NCBI GenBank assembly: GCA_030018745.1
Contig: JASEHB010000007.1
Coordinates: 1 to 17,712 of the forward strand
Reading direction: 5' to 3'
DNA length: 17,712 nucleotides
DNA from: Desulfatibacillaceae bacterium
GTDB taxonomy: Bacteria > Desulfobacterota > Desulfobacteria > Desulfobacterales > Desulfatibacillaceae
Both the position numbers and the translations under genes were made by a program. Shown one piece after another: positions 7,442-15,413 of this stretch. How positions within the stretch are numbered: position 1 is the stretch's first letter; every line of letters starts with the position of its first letter. The notes beneath the pieces are model-generated. The model was given only the letters and a program-made list of their open reading frames with translations. It ran no database searches and had not been told where the DNA came from.

Positions 7442-8440
7442 ATGGATTTGAGGACACGCATCCAGTCGCTTTTCAAAGAGGCGGAGATTTATCGGCAGCA
7501 AGGCCTGCTTGAGGAATCCAAGGCCAAGTACCAGGATGTGATGGGGCTTCTGGAAAAGAACCCCAACATCAAGAATCGCGATCAGCTTCTTGGCGCCCTC
7601 CAGAAAAAGGTTCATGCCGTATCCCGCGAGGTTCAGGAGCTTGATGAAAAGCTTTCCCCAGAGCAGGTTCCGGGCAATGTCCAGGATCTTGTAAAAGGCT
7701 TTTTTGCCGAGCCTGCCAAAGACAAAGACCAGGGAGCGGCAGCCTTCAAGGGGGCAATCGCCCTTGCCCAGCTTCGCCAGTTTGATCGGGCTTTAGCCGA
7801 GTTCTCCCGGCTCCTTGAAAACGAGGCCATGCGGGTGGCTGCGGCAAAAAATGTTCTCAAGTGCCATCTGGCCATCAAGTCTGTTGATGCTGCGGTGGAG
7901 CAGTACGATAAATGGCTTGAGGAAGAGCTTTTTTCCAATGATGAGCTTGAAAACATAAGGGTTTTCTTTGAAGAGCTAATGACAAAGAAAGGTGTGTCTG
8001 TTTTCCTCAAGCGCCGTCAGGGGTCTGTTTTCGAGCCTGAAACTGCGCCCTTGGAGGAAGTGACATCCCTAAAAATAGCGCCAAGCGCCGTGGAAATGGC
8101 TGCCGAAGCCGCAGCAGAAGAAGCGGTGGAAGAGGATCAGATAGAAATCTGCTCCCTGGAAATAACGCCCCTGGCAGGCCCCAAAAAGGGCATTCCCATT
8201 GAGCTGGATGTTTCCGCCCAGGCAGGCAACAAGCTTCACATCACCGTACCCGCAAAGGATGCAGACTACCTTGAAGGCATTGAATCGGGCCAGCATCTGG
8301 ACGACCTTCAGTTTTTCAGCCACTTTGTCATGTTCCGGGGGGGCGGAGTAGTGCTGGCCAAGCGCAAAATCGAGTCCGGCGCCCGCAAGGGCGACTACAA
8401 CATTTCCATCCGCATGGAAGCCCCCGGCACCCAGGGATGA
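7442..8440 (+). CDS. TPR-like helical protein with C-terminal beta-rich domain, function unknown
   Basis: This 332-residue cytoplasmic protein has no signal peptide or TM segment. The N-terminal half is helical and TPR-like: A-x-x-Y-x-x-Q-G-L-x-E-E-S-x-x-K-Y patterning at about residues 14-31, a coiled stretch (about 50-75), and further repeat-like helices at about 98-160 (FDRALAEFSRLLE). A low-complexity Ala/Glu linker (about 217-238) leads to a conserved-looking beta-rich C-terminus (about 240-325) with alternating hydrophobics and a final KGDYNISIRME strand. The tail recalls domains found in deltaproteobacterial TPR proteins, but I cannot name it, and no PilZ RxxxR motif is evident. Its place after the cyclase suggests a shared signalling role, which is only inference. 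The ATG has a weak GGAG (7425-7428) 13 nt upstream. A terminator follows the stop. Confidence 0.85.
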   Translation: MDLRTRIQSLFKEAEIYRQQGLLEESKAKYQDVMGLLEKNPNIKNRDQLLGALQKKVHAVSREVQELDEKLSPEQVPGNVQDLVKGFFAEPAKDKDQGAAAFKGAIALAQLRQFDRALAEFSRLLENEAMRVAAAKNVLKCHLAIKSVDAAVEQYDKWLEEELFSNDELENIRVFFEELMTKKGVSVFLKRRQGSVFEPETAPLEEVTSLKIAPSAVEMAAEAAAEEAVEEDQIEICSLEITPLAGPKKGIPIELDVSAQAGNKLHITVPAKDADYLEGIESGQHLDDLQFFSHFVMFRGGGVVLAKRKIESGARKGDYNISIRMEAPGTQG

Positions 8441-8466
8441 CAAAGAGGGCCTTGTTGGCCTGCCTT

Positions 8467-8502
8467 AAGGCTGCTGCCTGTCTTTAGGACAGAGCCTTTT
8501 TT
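8467..8502 (+). terminator. Intrinsic terminator after the TPR gene
   Basis: The inner stem CTGTC-TTTAG-GACAG (8478-8490 region) sits on a lower stem AAGGCT/AGCCTT with a bulge. It ends in T6 (8497-8502), 26 nt after the stop codon at 8440. It separates the TPR gene from the following exported protein. Confidence 0.7.
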
Positions 8503-8588
8503 GTCTGTCAGGGTCCGTCTTGCCCCTTTCCTGCCCCTGTATTGCAGCAGGCTACATCTTGTTTTGTGCAAAAATAAGGATGTGTTCC

Positions 8589-9725
8589 ATGAGACTTTTT
8601 GCATCAGCCCTTTTGCCTGTTTTTCTTGCCCTGGCCTTGGCTGCGCCCGGCAACTCCCTTGCCAGGACCAAGCTGTTTGCCCTGCCCGAAAGGGGAGCGG
8701 TGAGCATAGTTATGGATCAGCCCGGAATTGCCCTTGTGGAGGAAGAGAGGGTTCTTTCCCTTCAACAGGGCATAAACCAGGTGGATTTTTCCTGGGGCGG
8801 GGTCATGCTGGACCCGGATTCCATCCGCATTGCCGTCATAAATCCCCCGCAGGCGGCCACCTTGCTCAAAGTGAGCTATCCACCCGGCGAATCTGCCCTT
8901 ATCTGGGATATTGCAGCCTCAAAAGCAGCCAGGGTAACCATTGTCATCAGCTACATTTTAAATTATCTGGACCGGCTTGCAGCCTATCAGGGCCTGGTCA
9001 ACCAAGGGGAAACCTTGTTGGAGCTTTCTTCCTTTTTTGTGATAAGGAATTTCTCCGGCGAGAGTTTTTCACCGGCCCAAGTCTCCATGCCGCCTGCCGG
9101 AGAAATCTCCCTTGACCTTGTCCACGGCCAGACAACACGGCATCTGGCCTGGCGCACTGCCTCCATACCCATTGAAAAGGTATGGATATTCGATGCAGCC
9201 AGCCACCCCTGGGAAAGAAGCCAAGCCCCGGACGCAGGAGGGCTTCCGGTGAGCTACCGCATTGTCAACAACCGCGCTTCCAACCTGGGCGTTTGGCCTC
9301 TGCTGCCAGGCAAGATTCGCATTTTCGGGCAGGATGGCAAGGGCGAGTCCCTCTTTTTGGGAGAAAGCAGCCTGAACCTGACCCCTCTGGAAGAACCCGC
9401 CCTTGTGAGCATAGGACAATCGCGGGATGTGGTTGTGACCCAGAACAAAATGCGCCAAACAAGGGTAAACGAGCGGAAAAACACCCGCGGCCGAGTGGTG
9501 TTGTACGACACGGATGAAATTATTGAAGCCAAAATCGAAAACTTCAAGGACCAGCCTGCTGTGGTGATGCTGTACCAGCACATTCCCGGCCAATGGCAGC
9601 TCGTAAACAGCAGCCTGGACTTTTCGCGGAAAAACGCCAACACCCTGGAATACGAAGTCCGGCTTGCAGCAGGCCAGGCAAAGAATCTTGTCCTGCACTA
9701 TCAGCGCAAAAATGTCCGGAATTAG
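8589..9725 (+). CDS. Exported DUF4139-domain protein
   Basis: This 378-residue protein has a clear Sec signal peptide: MR, a hydrophobic core to about residue 19, and probable cleavage after NSLA at about 25. It is therefore expected in the periplasm or outer surface. The body is beta-rich. The N-terminal part (GIALVEEERVLSLQQGINQVDF) and the C-terminal part (about 285-375, with the ENFKDQPAVVMLYQHIPGQW stretch and a final YEVRLAAGQAKNLVLHYQ) fit the DUF4139 family, which has no established biochemical role. The start ATG at 8589 is chosen because AAGGA (8576-8580) lies 8 nt upstream and the signal peptide begins there. The in-frame ATGs at 8520 and 8580 would put extra residues before it. 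The gene follows a terminator, and no terminator is seen between it and recB 52 nt downstream, so co-transcription with the recombination genes is possible. Confidence 0.82.
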   Translation: MRLFASALLPVFLALALAAPGNSLARTKLFALPERGAVSIVMDQPGIALVEEERVLSLQQGINQVDFSWGGVMLDPDSIRIAVINPPQAATLLKVSYPPGESALIWDIAASKAARVTIVISYILNYLDRLAAYQGLVNQGETLLELSSFFVIRNFSGESFSPAQVSMPPAGEISLDLVHGQTTRHLAWRTASIPIEKVWIFDAASHPWERSQAPDAGGLPVSYRIVNNRASNLGVWPLLPGKIRIFGQDGKGESLFLGESSLNLTPLEEPALVSIGQSRDVVVTQNKMRQTRVNERKNTRGRVVLYDTDEIIEAKIENFKDQPAVVMLYQHIPGQWQLVNSSLDFSRKNANTLEYEVRLAAGQAKNLVLHYQRKNVRN

Positions 9726-9743
9726 CTGCCGGATTATATGATT

Positions 9744-9762
9744 TCACAATAAATTGTTGTGA
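9744..9762. promoter_or_regulatory. Inverted repeat just before recB
   Basis: TCACAA (9744-9749) and TTGTGA (9757-9762) form a perfect 6-bp inverted repeat with a 7-nt AT-rich spacer, 15 nt before the recB ATG. It could fold in the mRNA next to the translation start or bind a dimeric regulator. The half-site order is the reverse of a CRP site, so a CRP assignment is not supported. Confidence 0.3.
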
Positions 9763-9777
9763 TTGGCGCAATTTGCC

Positions 9778-12700
9778 ATGGTCTCTCCCAAAAAAAGCGC
9801 AAAAAAAGCCAAGTCCGGGCCAGGGGCGTTGGACCCTGCCAGCATTCCCCTTGAAGGCGTCCACTGCATAGAGGCCAGCGCCGGAACGGGCAAGACCCAC
9901 CAGCTTTGCAACCTTTATATCCGGCTGGTTGCGGAAAAGGGCCTTTCTGTTGAGAGAATACTGGTTGTCACCTTCACCCGCGCTGCTGCCCAGGAGCTTT
10001 CCGAGCGGCTGCGGGCAGGCCTTGTCAGGGCGCTGGATGTTTTTGAGGGAAGATCCTCAAAAGAGCCTTATTTTCAGACCCTGGCAAAAAGAAACCCCCA
10101 AACCGGCGCCCTTTTTCTCCGCCATGCATTAAAACGGTTTGACCAGGCTTCCATCTTCACAATTCATGGCTTCTGCCAGCGCCTTCTTTCCCGCTATGCC
10201 TTTGAAAGCCAGGCCCCGTTTGATCTGGCGCTTCACACGGATTCCCGGCCCTTTTACTCGCAGACAGCAAAGGATTTCTGGCGCACCCATTTTTACAATG
10301 CCCCCCGGCACATTGCCTATCGAGCCTTAAAATCAGGCCTTGCCCCAACCCATTATGAAGGCCTGCTCAACTCCTGGAGCAAGCACAGCAACCTTGCCAT
10401 AAAAACCGGCCAAAAACTTGAAACAATGCCAAGCGCCCAGGTCTTTGAAGATTCAGCGGCCAGGGTGCGCGAAAGCTGGCCGGGCCTGCGTAAGAAAGTG
10501 ATGAAGCTTCTGGCCCATAAGGACCTGTATGACAAGGATTACGGAAAGTCTGCAATTCCCAAGGATGGAAGCCCCAGCGCAAGGCAGACAAAGCTTGAGC
10601 AACTGCAATCGGACATGGATAAATGGGCGGATACAAGCACGCCCGCCTTTCCTGTTTTTGACAATTTTCTCCTGTTCACCCTGTCAAAAATTCAGGACTC
10701 TGTTTACGGCAAAAAAAACGGTAACAAGCTTGATTGCGGAAAGCTTGAGCCTTTTTTCGCCCTCTGCGAAGATTGTCTTGAAAAGTATCATGATCTTTTG
10801 GAAAACTCGGATCTCTACCTTGCCCACCTGGACTGCGAGATTTTTGACTTCGCCGCTCAACACCTTGCAAAAGCAAAGCAAAAGGCCGGCGCAATTTTTT
10901 ATACCGATCTCATCGAGCTTGTTAAAAAGGCCCTGGAAGGCCCCCATGCCAAGGCCCTTGAAAAAGAGATGGCCCAGGCTTACGGCGCTGCTCTGATTGA
11001 CGAGTTTCAGGACACGGACAGCTCGCAGTACGCCATTTTCCAAAAAATTTTTGCCCGGCCCGGCAAGGCCCTCTACCTTATCGGCGATCCCAAGCAGGCA
11101 ATTTACGGATTCAGGGGGGCAGACCTTTTTTCCTACCTTGATGCTGCAAACAAGGCGGATATGCGCCACACCCTGAATGAAAACTGGCGCTCCGAGCCTG
11201 ATCTCATAAAAGGCGTAAACACTGTTTTTGGAAAAACCAAAAAGCCTTTTGTGCTTGATGACATTGAGTTTTACCCTGCCCTGGCAGCCCCAAAAAAGCA
11301 GCCTCCCCTTGTGCTTCCCGGCAAAAAAGGCCCCCTTGCCATATGGTACTGCCCTCCAATTGAAAAAGACGGCGGCCTTGCCCCCACAACCAAGGGCATC
11401 ATAAACCCGCTTATATACCAGGCCATTGTTGCCAGGGCATCACAGCTTCTGGACTGGGGCCGCAAAGGCAAGGCCTTTGTGGGGGATGAGCCTCTTGCAG
11501 AAAAGCACATGGCCGTGCTCACCCAAAGCAACAAGCAGGCCATTGAAACCCAGCAGCATCTCCGGGCAGCAGGCATTAACAGCGTTCTTTACACCAATGA
11601 TTACCTGTTCAATGCCCCCCAGGCCGGGCAGATGCTCCGCCTGCTTGAGGCTCTTGCAAGGCCCAGGGACATAGGGGCCATCCGAGGGGCGCTTGCAACG
11701 CCGCTTATGGGCTGGTCGGCAAAGGAAATCGCCAGCCTTGAGGAAGATGGCAAGAAATGGGAAAAAGTGCAGGCTCGCTTTGCAAAAGGGCACGAAAGGT
11801 GGCGCGAGCTTGGCTTTTTTCCCATGCTTTTTCATTTTTTCAGGGATGAGGCTGTTTTTGAGCGCCTGCTTGCCGGGCCGGACGGAGCGCGGGCGCTTAC
11901 CAATGTGCTGCATATGGCAGAGGTTGTTTTTGCCGCGGAAAAAGAGTCCCGACTTGGCATGAGCACGCTTTTGAAGTGGCTTGCACGGGCATTGCAGGAA
12001 GATTCGTCAGAGGATGAGGAAAATCAGCTCCGTCTTGAAAGCGATGCACTGGCCATGCAGGTCATCACAATCCATCGCTCCAAGGGACTTCAGTTTCCGG
12101 TGGTTTTCTGCCCCTTTCTGCTTGACGGGCTGGCAAGCAACAAGGGAAGCTTTTTTTATCACGACCCTGATAATGACGGGCAGCTCACCCTGTGCCTTAA
12201 AGACCCCGGCGACAATTCAAAGGCCCTTTCCGATTATGAGAATTTGGCCGAAAGAATCCGCCTTTCCTATGTGGCCCTTACCAGAGCCAGGAATTACTGC
12301 GCCTTTGCATGGGGCCCCATCAATGCGACCTATAATTCACCTCTTGCCTACATTGTTCATGGCGCGCCCCAAAACGCAAAGCCCCATGAGCTTGTGAGCG
12401 CTCTTTGCGCACAGACAAAGGCCCTGAACCCGGCAAGCGATTTTGAGCAGGCCTTGAACAGCCTGGCAGAGGAGTCGGATGGCGCCATTAGCGTGGAGGA
12501 GTTGCCTTCAACCATTGTGCCGTTAGGGCCGGAAAAGCCCTTTGAGCCGGAAGCCATGACCTGCCGGGCCTTTGATGGAAGTGTGGATTGCTCCTACCGC
12601 ATATCAAGCTTTTCAAGCCTTGTCTCAAAGGTTTCCCACCTTAAGGACTCCGCTGGCTGGGATGAGCCGGATGAGCCGGCTTTGGCCCCAGGCCCAGGCC

Positions 12701-13491
12701 CTGACCCTGCATCTGACATTGCGCCGGAAGAGCCTTCACACAAAAAGGCTCTGGACATCTTTGACTTTCCGCGCGGCCCCCATGCAGGAACAATGCTCCA
12801 TGCCCTTTTTGAGGAAACGGATTTTGACCAGGCCGATTTGGCAGCGGTTAAAAAAACCGCCTCCCGTGTGCTGGCCCGCTTTGGCTTTGATAGCGAATGG
12901 GCAGGGTCTTTGGCGCAAATGTTTATGGAGGTGACAGCCTGCCCTCTGGATTTGTCAATCCCCGGCCTTGCCTTGAACCGGATTGCCCGCTCAAAGCGCC
13001 TTGATGAGATGGAGTTTTTTTTGCCTGCCAAAACATTTTACGGCCAGGATCTTTTTCTGGCGTTAAAAGATGTGGGCAGCATACCGGGCATGGAAAATGC
13101 CACCAAAGCCCTGGCATCCCTTAACCTTGCGCCTGTGCGCGGATTTATCCGCGGTTTTGTGGACTGTGTTTTCTGCCACCAGGGCCGCTATTTTCTTTTG
13201 GATTACAAGTCCAACCACCTGGGGGACAGCGTGGAGGATTACAACAGCCGCGCCCTGGCCCAGGCCATGATAAGCCACCACTATTACCTTCAGTACCACA
13301 TCTATGCCCTGGCCCTTTCCCGGCACCTTGCCGGAATTCTGCCAGGCTATGACTATGAAAAGCATTTCGGCGGGGTTTTCTACCTTTTCCTACGGGGCAT
13401 GAATCCTGCTAAAGGGCCGGAATACGGCGTTTTTAAGGACAGGCCCCCCTTGCAGAGGATTCTTGAACTGGAAAAGAGGCTCTGCCCATGA
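9778..13491 (+). CDS. recB: Exodeoxyribonuclease V beta subunit RecB (helicase-nuclease)
   Basis: This is a 1237-residue RecB, slightly longer than E. coli RecB (1180). RecB is the 3'-5' helicase and only nuclease of the RecBCD enzyme, which processes double-strand ends for RecA. The SF1 helicase motifs are all present: Walker A SAGTGKT (about residues 34-40), VVTFTRAAAQELSERLR, Walker B IDEFQDT (about 407-413), GDPKQAIYGFRGAD, NENWRS, ITIHRSKGLQFPVVF and VALTRAR. A Pro-rich linker (about 962-985) precedes the nuclease domain. That domain keeps the metal and catalytic residues His1008 (MLHALFEE), Asp1129 (FVDCVF), Asp1142 and Lys1144 (LDYKSN), plus the RecB signature YDYEKHFGGVFYLFLRGM. The ATG at 9778 is chosen over the in-frame TTG at 9763; neither has a clear ribosome site. 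The stop overlaps the recD start. recC is not adjacent. Confidence 0.95.
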   Translation: MVSPKKSAKKAKSGPGALDPASIPLEGVHCIEASAGTGKTHQLCNLYIRLVAEKGLSVERILVVTFTRAAAQELSERLRAGLVRALDVFEGRSSKEPYFQTLAKRNPQTGALFLRHALKRFDQASIFTIHGFCQRLLSRYAFESQAPFDLALHTDSRPFYSQTAKDFWRTHFYNAPRHIAYRALKSGLAPTHYEGLLNSWSKHSNLAIKTGQKLETMPSAQVFEDSAARVRESWPGLRKKVMKLLAHKDLYDKDYGKSAIPKDGSPSARQTKLEQLQSDMDKWADTSTPAFPVFDNFLLFTLSKIQDSVYGKKNGNKLDCGKLEPFFALCEDCLEKYHDLLENSDLYLAHLDCEIFDFAAQHLAKAKQKAGAIFYTDLIELVKKALEGPHAKALEKEMAQAYGAALIDEFQDTDSSQYAIFQKIFARPGKALYLIGDPKQAIYGFRGADLFSYLDAANKADMRHTLNENWRSEPDLIKGVNTVFGKTKKPFVLDDIEFYPALAAPKKQPPLVLPGKKGPLAIWYCPPIEKDGGLAPTTKGIINPLIYQAIVARASQLLDWGRKGKAFVGDEPLAEKHMAVLTQSNKQAIETQQHLRAAGINSVLYTNDYLFNAPQAGQMLRLLEALARPRDIGAIRGALATPLMGWSAKEIASLEEDGKKWEKVQARFAKGHERWRELGFFPMLFHFFRDEAVFERLLAGPDGARALTNVLHMAEVVFAAEKESRLGMSTLLKWLARALQEDSSEDEENQLRLESDALAMQVITIHRSKGLQFPVVFCPFLLDGLASNKGSFFYHDPDNDGQLTLCLKDPGDNSKALSDYENLAERIRLSYVALTRARNYCAFAWGPINATYNSPLAYIVHGAPQNAKPHELVSALCAQTKALNPASDFEQALNSLAEESDGAISVEELPSTIVPLGPEKPFEPEAMTCRAFDGSVDCSYRISSFSSLVSKVSHLKDSAGWDEPDEPALAPGPGPDPASDIAPEEPSHKKALDIFDFPRGPHAGTMLHALFEETDFDQADLAAVKKTASRVLARFGFDSEWAGSLAQMFMEVTACPLDLSIPGLALNRIARSKRLDEMEFFLPAKTFYGQDLFLALKDVGSIPGMENATKALASLNLAPVRGFIRGFVDCVFCHQGRYFLLDYKSNHLGDSVEDYNSRALAQAMISHHYYLQYHIYALALSRHLAGILPGYDYEKHFGGVFYLFLRGMNPAKGPEYGVFKDRPPLQRILELEKRLCP

Positions 13492-15272
13492 ATTCCCTAA
13501 AACTCCAATCAATTGACAAGCATTTCGCCGCCTTCTGCCAAAGGCTCAACAAGGCCGCCAACCCCGCTCTTTTTGATGCAGCAGTCCTGGTTAGCGCTGC
13601 TGCGCGGGCCGGGCACACCTGCATCAATTTAAGCCAGGTATTTGAAGGAGGCCTTGATGCGCCCGGCGAAAACACCGGCGGCAAGGCAGTAGCAACAAAA
13701 ATCAAAACCTTTGAAAACTTTGTAAAAGAGGTGAAAAAGAGCCAGGTGGTGGCAAGCCCCGGCAACAATGCCCCCCTTATTCTGGACAATGATAACCGGC
13801 TCTACCTGCACAGGTTTTTTGCAGATGAACAAGACATTGCCAGCGCCATTGGCCAGCGATGCCAGGGCTTTGATGATAAAATAGACCTGGCGCTTTTGAA
13901 AAAAGGCTTAAACCTTTTTTTTGACAAAGACGCCGCAGACCAAAAACTGGCCGCAGCAACAGCGGTTCTTCGCCGCTTCTGCGCCATTTCCGGCGGGCCG
14001 GGAACAGGCAAAACCTACACGGTCGCCCGCATTCTGGCCCTCATAAAGGATCAGACTCCAACAGCCCGCATAGCCCTTTGCGCACCTACGGGCAAGGCGG
14101 CAGCCCGCCTGGGTCAGTCTGTGGATGATGCCCTGGCAAATCTTCACAAGCCTCTTGAAGGACCGGCCCCAGGCCAGGCTTCAACCGTGCACCGGCTTTT
14201 GGGCAGTAATTTCCACGGCGAGGGCTTTGCTCACAACAGCCACAACCTGCTGCCCGTGGATGCCCTTGTGGTGGACGAAGCCTCCATGGTGGATTCCTCA
14301 CTCATGGCTTCCCTGGTTCGTGCCCTTCCAAAGCAGGCCAGGCTTATTCTTTTGGGGGATCGCAACCAGCTTTCCTCTGTGGCTCCCGGCTCCGTGCTGG
14401 GAGACATTGCCGGGCCTTTGCCGGTGGATGAAAAATCCCCGGACTTTGCCGACCTGCTGGCCCGCGCTACCGGGCAGAAGGTTCCCAAGGCCGCGCCCGG
14501 CTCGCCGCCCATTCTTGACTGCATTGCCACACTCACCCAAAACCGGCGCTTCAAGGATGACTCGCCCCTGGCAAGGCTTGCAACCGCTCTTGTAAACGGC
14601 AGGGCAGATGAGGCAATAGCTGTTCTGGAAGGCAGCCAAGAGAAAACAGAGGTTTTCTGGAATCTGGACAGCCGCAGGCTTGCTGCAAAAATCCGCAAGT
14701 GGAGCCTTGATGGCTACAACAGCTATCTTAAGTCCGAAACCCCCCAGGAGGCCCTTGTAAACCTTAATAAATTCCGTATCCTTTCAGCCCTGCGGGAAGG
14801 GCCTTTGGGGTCTGTGAGAATTAACGAGCAGTTTGAGCAGAGCCTTGTTGCAGAGGGCCTTGTGCGCTACGAGGCCCGGCCCTGGTACAGGTTGAAGCCG
14901 GTTATGGTGGTGCAGAACGACTACCAGGCAGGGCTTTTTAACGGCGACATAGGCCTTTTTGCAGAAAATGAAGTGCATTTTCCGGCTGCCTCCAACAGGA
15001 CGGCTGCATTCAAGCCCATCATGCTGCCTTGCTTTGAAACGGCCTTTGCCATGACAGTCCACAAAAGCCAGGGATCAGAGTTTGATTGCGTGCTGCTGGT
15101 GCTGCCTCCTGCGGATTCGCCCATTTTAAGCCGGGAGCTGCTTTACACGGCCGTGACCCGCAGCCGGGAGCAAATTCTTGTCTGCGGTGACCCCAAGTCC
15201 ATTGCATCAGCAGCAGCCCGCCGGACAATGCGCTTTTCCGGCCTGCAAGAAGCCCTGTGGGGCAAGGGCTGA
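13488..15272 (+). CDS. recD: Exodeoxyribonuclease V alpha subunit RecD (5'-3' helicase)
   Basis: This 594-residue RecD is close to the E. coli length (608). In RecBCD it is the fast 5'-3' SF1B motor. The N-terminal domain (about 1-110) is divergent, as usual, and would contact RecC. The helicase core carries Walker A GGPGTGKT (169-176), CAPTGKAAARL (motif Ia), VVDEASMVDSSLM (Walker B, DEAS), LLGDRNQLSSVAPGSVLGD (motif III), QNRRF, FAMTVHKSQGSEFD (motif V) and LLYTAVTRSREQILVCGD (motif VI). All are intact. The ATG overlaps the recB stop by 4 nt (ATGA), so the two are translationally coupled and presumably made in equal amounts. The similar RecD2 form is less likely, given the short N-terminus and the RecB partner. 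Confidence 0.95.
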   Translation: MNSLKLQSIDKHFAAFCQRLNKAANPALFDAAVLVSAAARAGHTCINLSQVFEGGLDAPGENTGGKAVATKIKTFENFVKEVKKSQVVASPGNNAPLILDNDNRLYLHRFFADEQDIASAIGQRCQGFDDKIDLALLKKGLNLFFDKDAADQKLAAATAVLRRFCAISGGPGTGKTYTVARILALIKDQTPTARIALCAPTGKAAARLGQSVDDALANLHKPLEGPAPGQASTVHRLLGSNFHGEGFAHNSHNLLPVDALVVDEASMVDSSLMASLVRALPKQARLILLGDRNQLSSVAPGSVLGDIAGPLPVDEKSPDFADLLARATGQKVPKAAPGSPPILDCIATLTQNRRFKDDSPLARLATALVNGRADEAIAVLEGSQEKTEVFWNLDSRRLAAKIRKWSLDGYNSYLKSETPQEALVNLNKFRILSALREGPLGSVRINEQFEQSLVAEGLVRYEARPWYRLKPVMVVQNDYQAGLFNGDIGLFAENEVHFPAASNRTAAFKPIMLPCFETAFAMTVHKSQGSEFDCVLLVLPPADSPILSRELLYTAVTRSREQILVCGDPKSIASAAARRTMRFSGLQEALWGKG

Positions 15273-15374
15273 CAAGCTGTTTTTACATTCCGGCAATTTG
15301 CAGCAGCAACCTTTTTGCGCCTTTTGCCAAAATCGGTTATAAGAAAAACTCTTGAGCCAGTCATCAGCAATAAC

Positions 15375-15390
15375 AGGGGTAATATCCCCT
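15375..15390. promoter_or_regulatory. Small inverted repeat upstream of recJ
   Basis: AGGGG (15375-15379) and CCCCT (15386-15390) form a 5-bp inverted repeat with a 6-nt AT spacer (TAATAT), 23 nt before the recJ ATG. It could be an mRNA hairpin near the ribosome entry region or an operator. It is too short to be sure. A TTATAA box at 15337-15342 could be a -10, but its best -35 (TTTTTG, 15312-15317) is 19 nt away. Confidence 0.25.
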
Positions 15391-15413
15391 TAAAGCAGTT
15401 ATCGGCATTTATA

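Noticed and set aside
8501..9115. Plus-strand 204-codon frame overlapping the DUF4139 gene
   Set aside because: Out of frame with the well-supported gene, Cys/Gly/His-rich shadow composition, no ribosome site.
9744..9762. CRP-like site before recB
   Set aside because: The half-sites are in the reverse order (TCACA then TGTGA) to the CRP consensus and the spacer is 7 nt.
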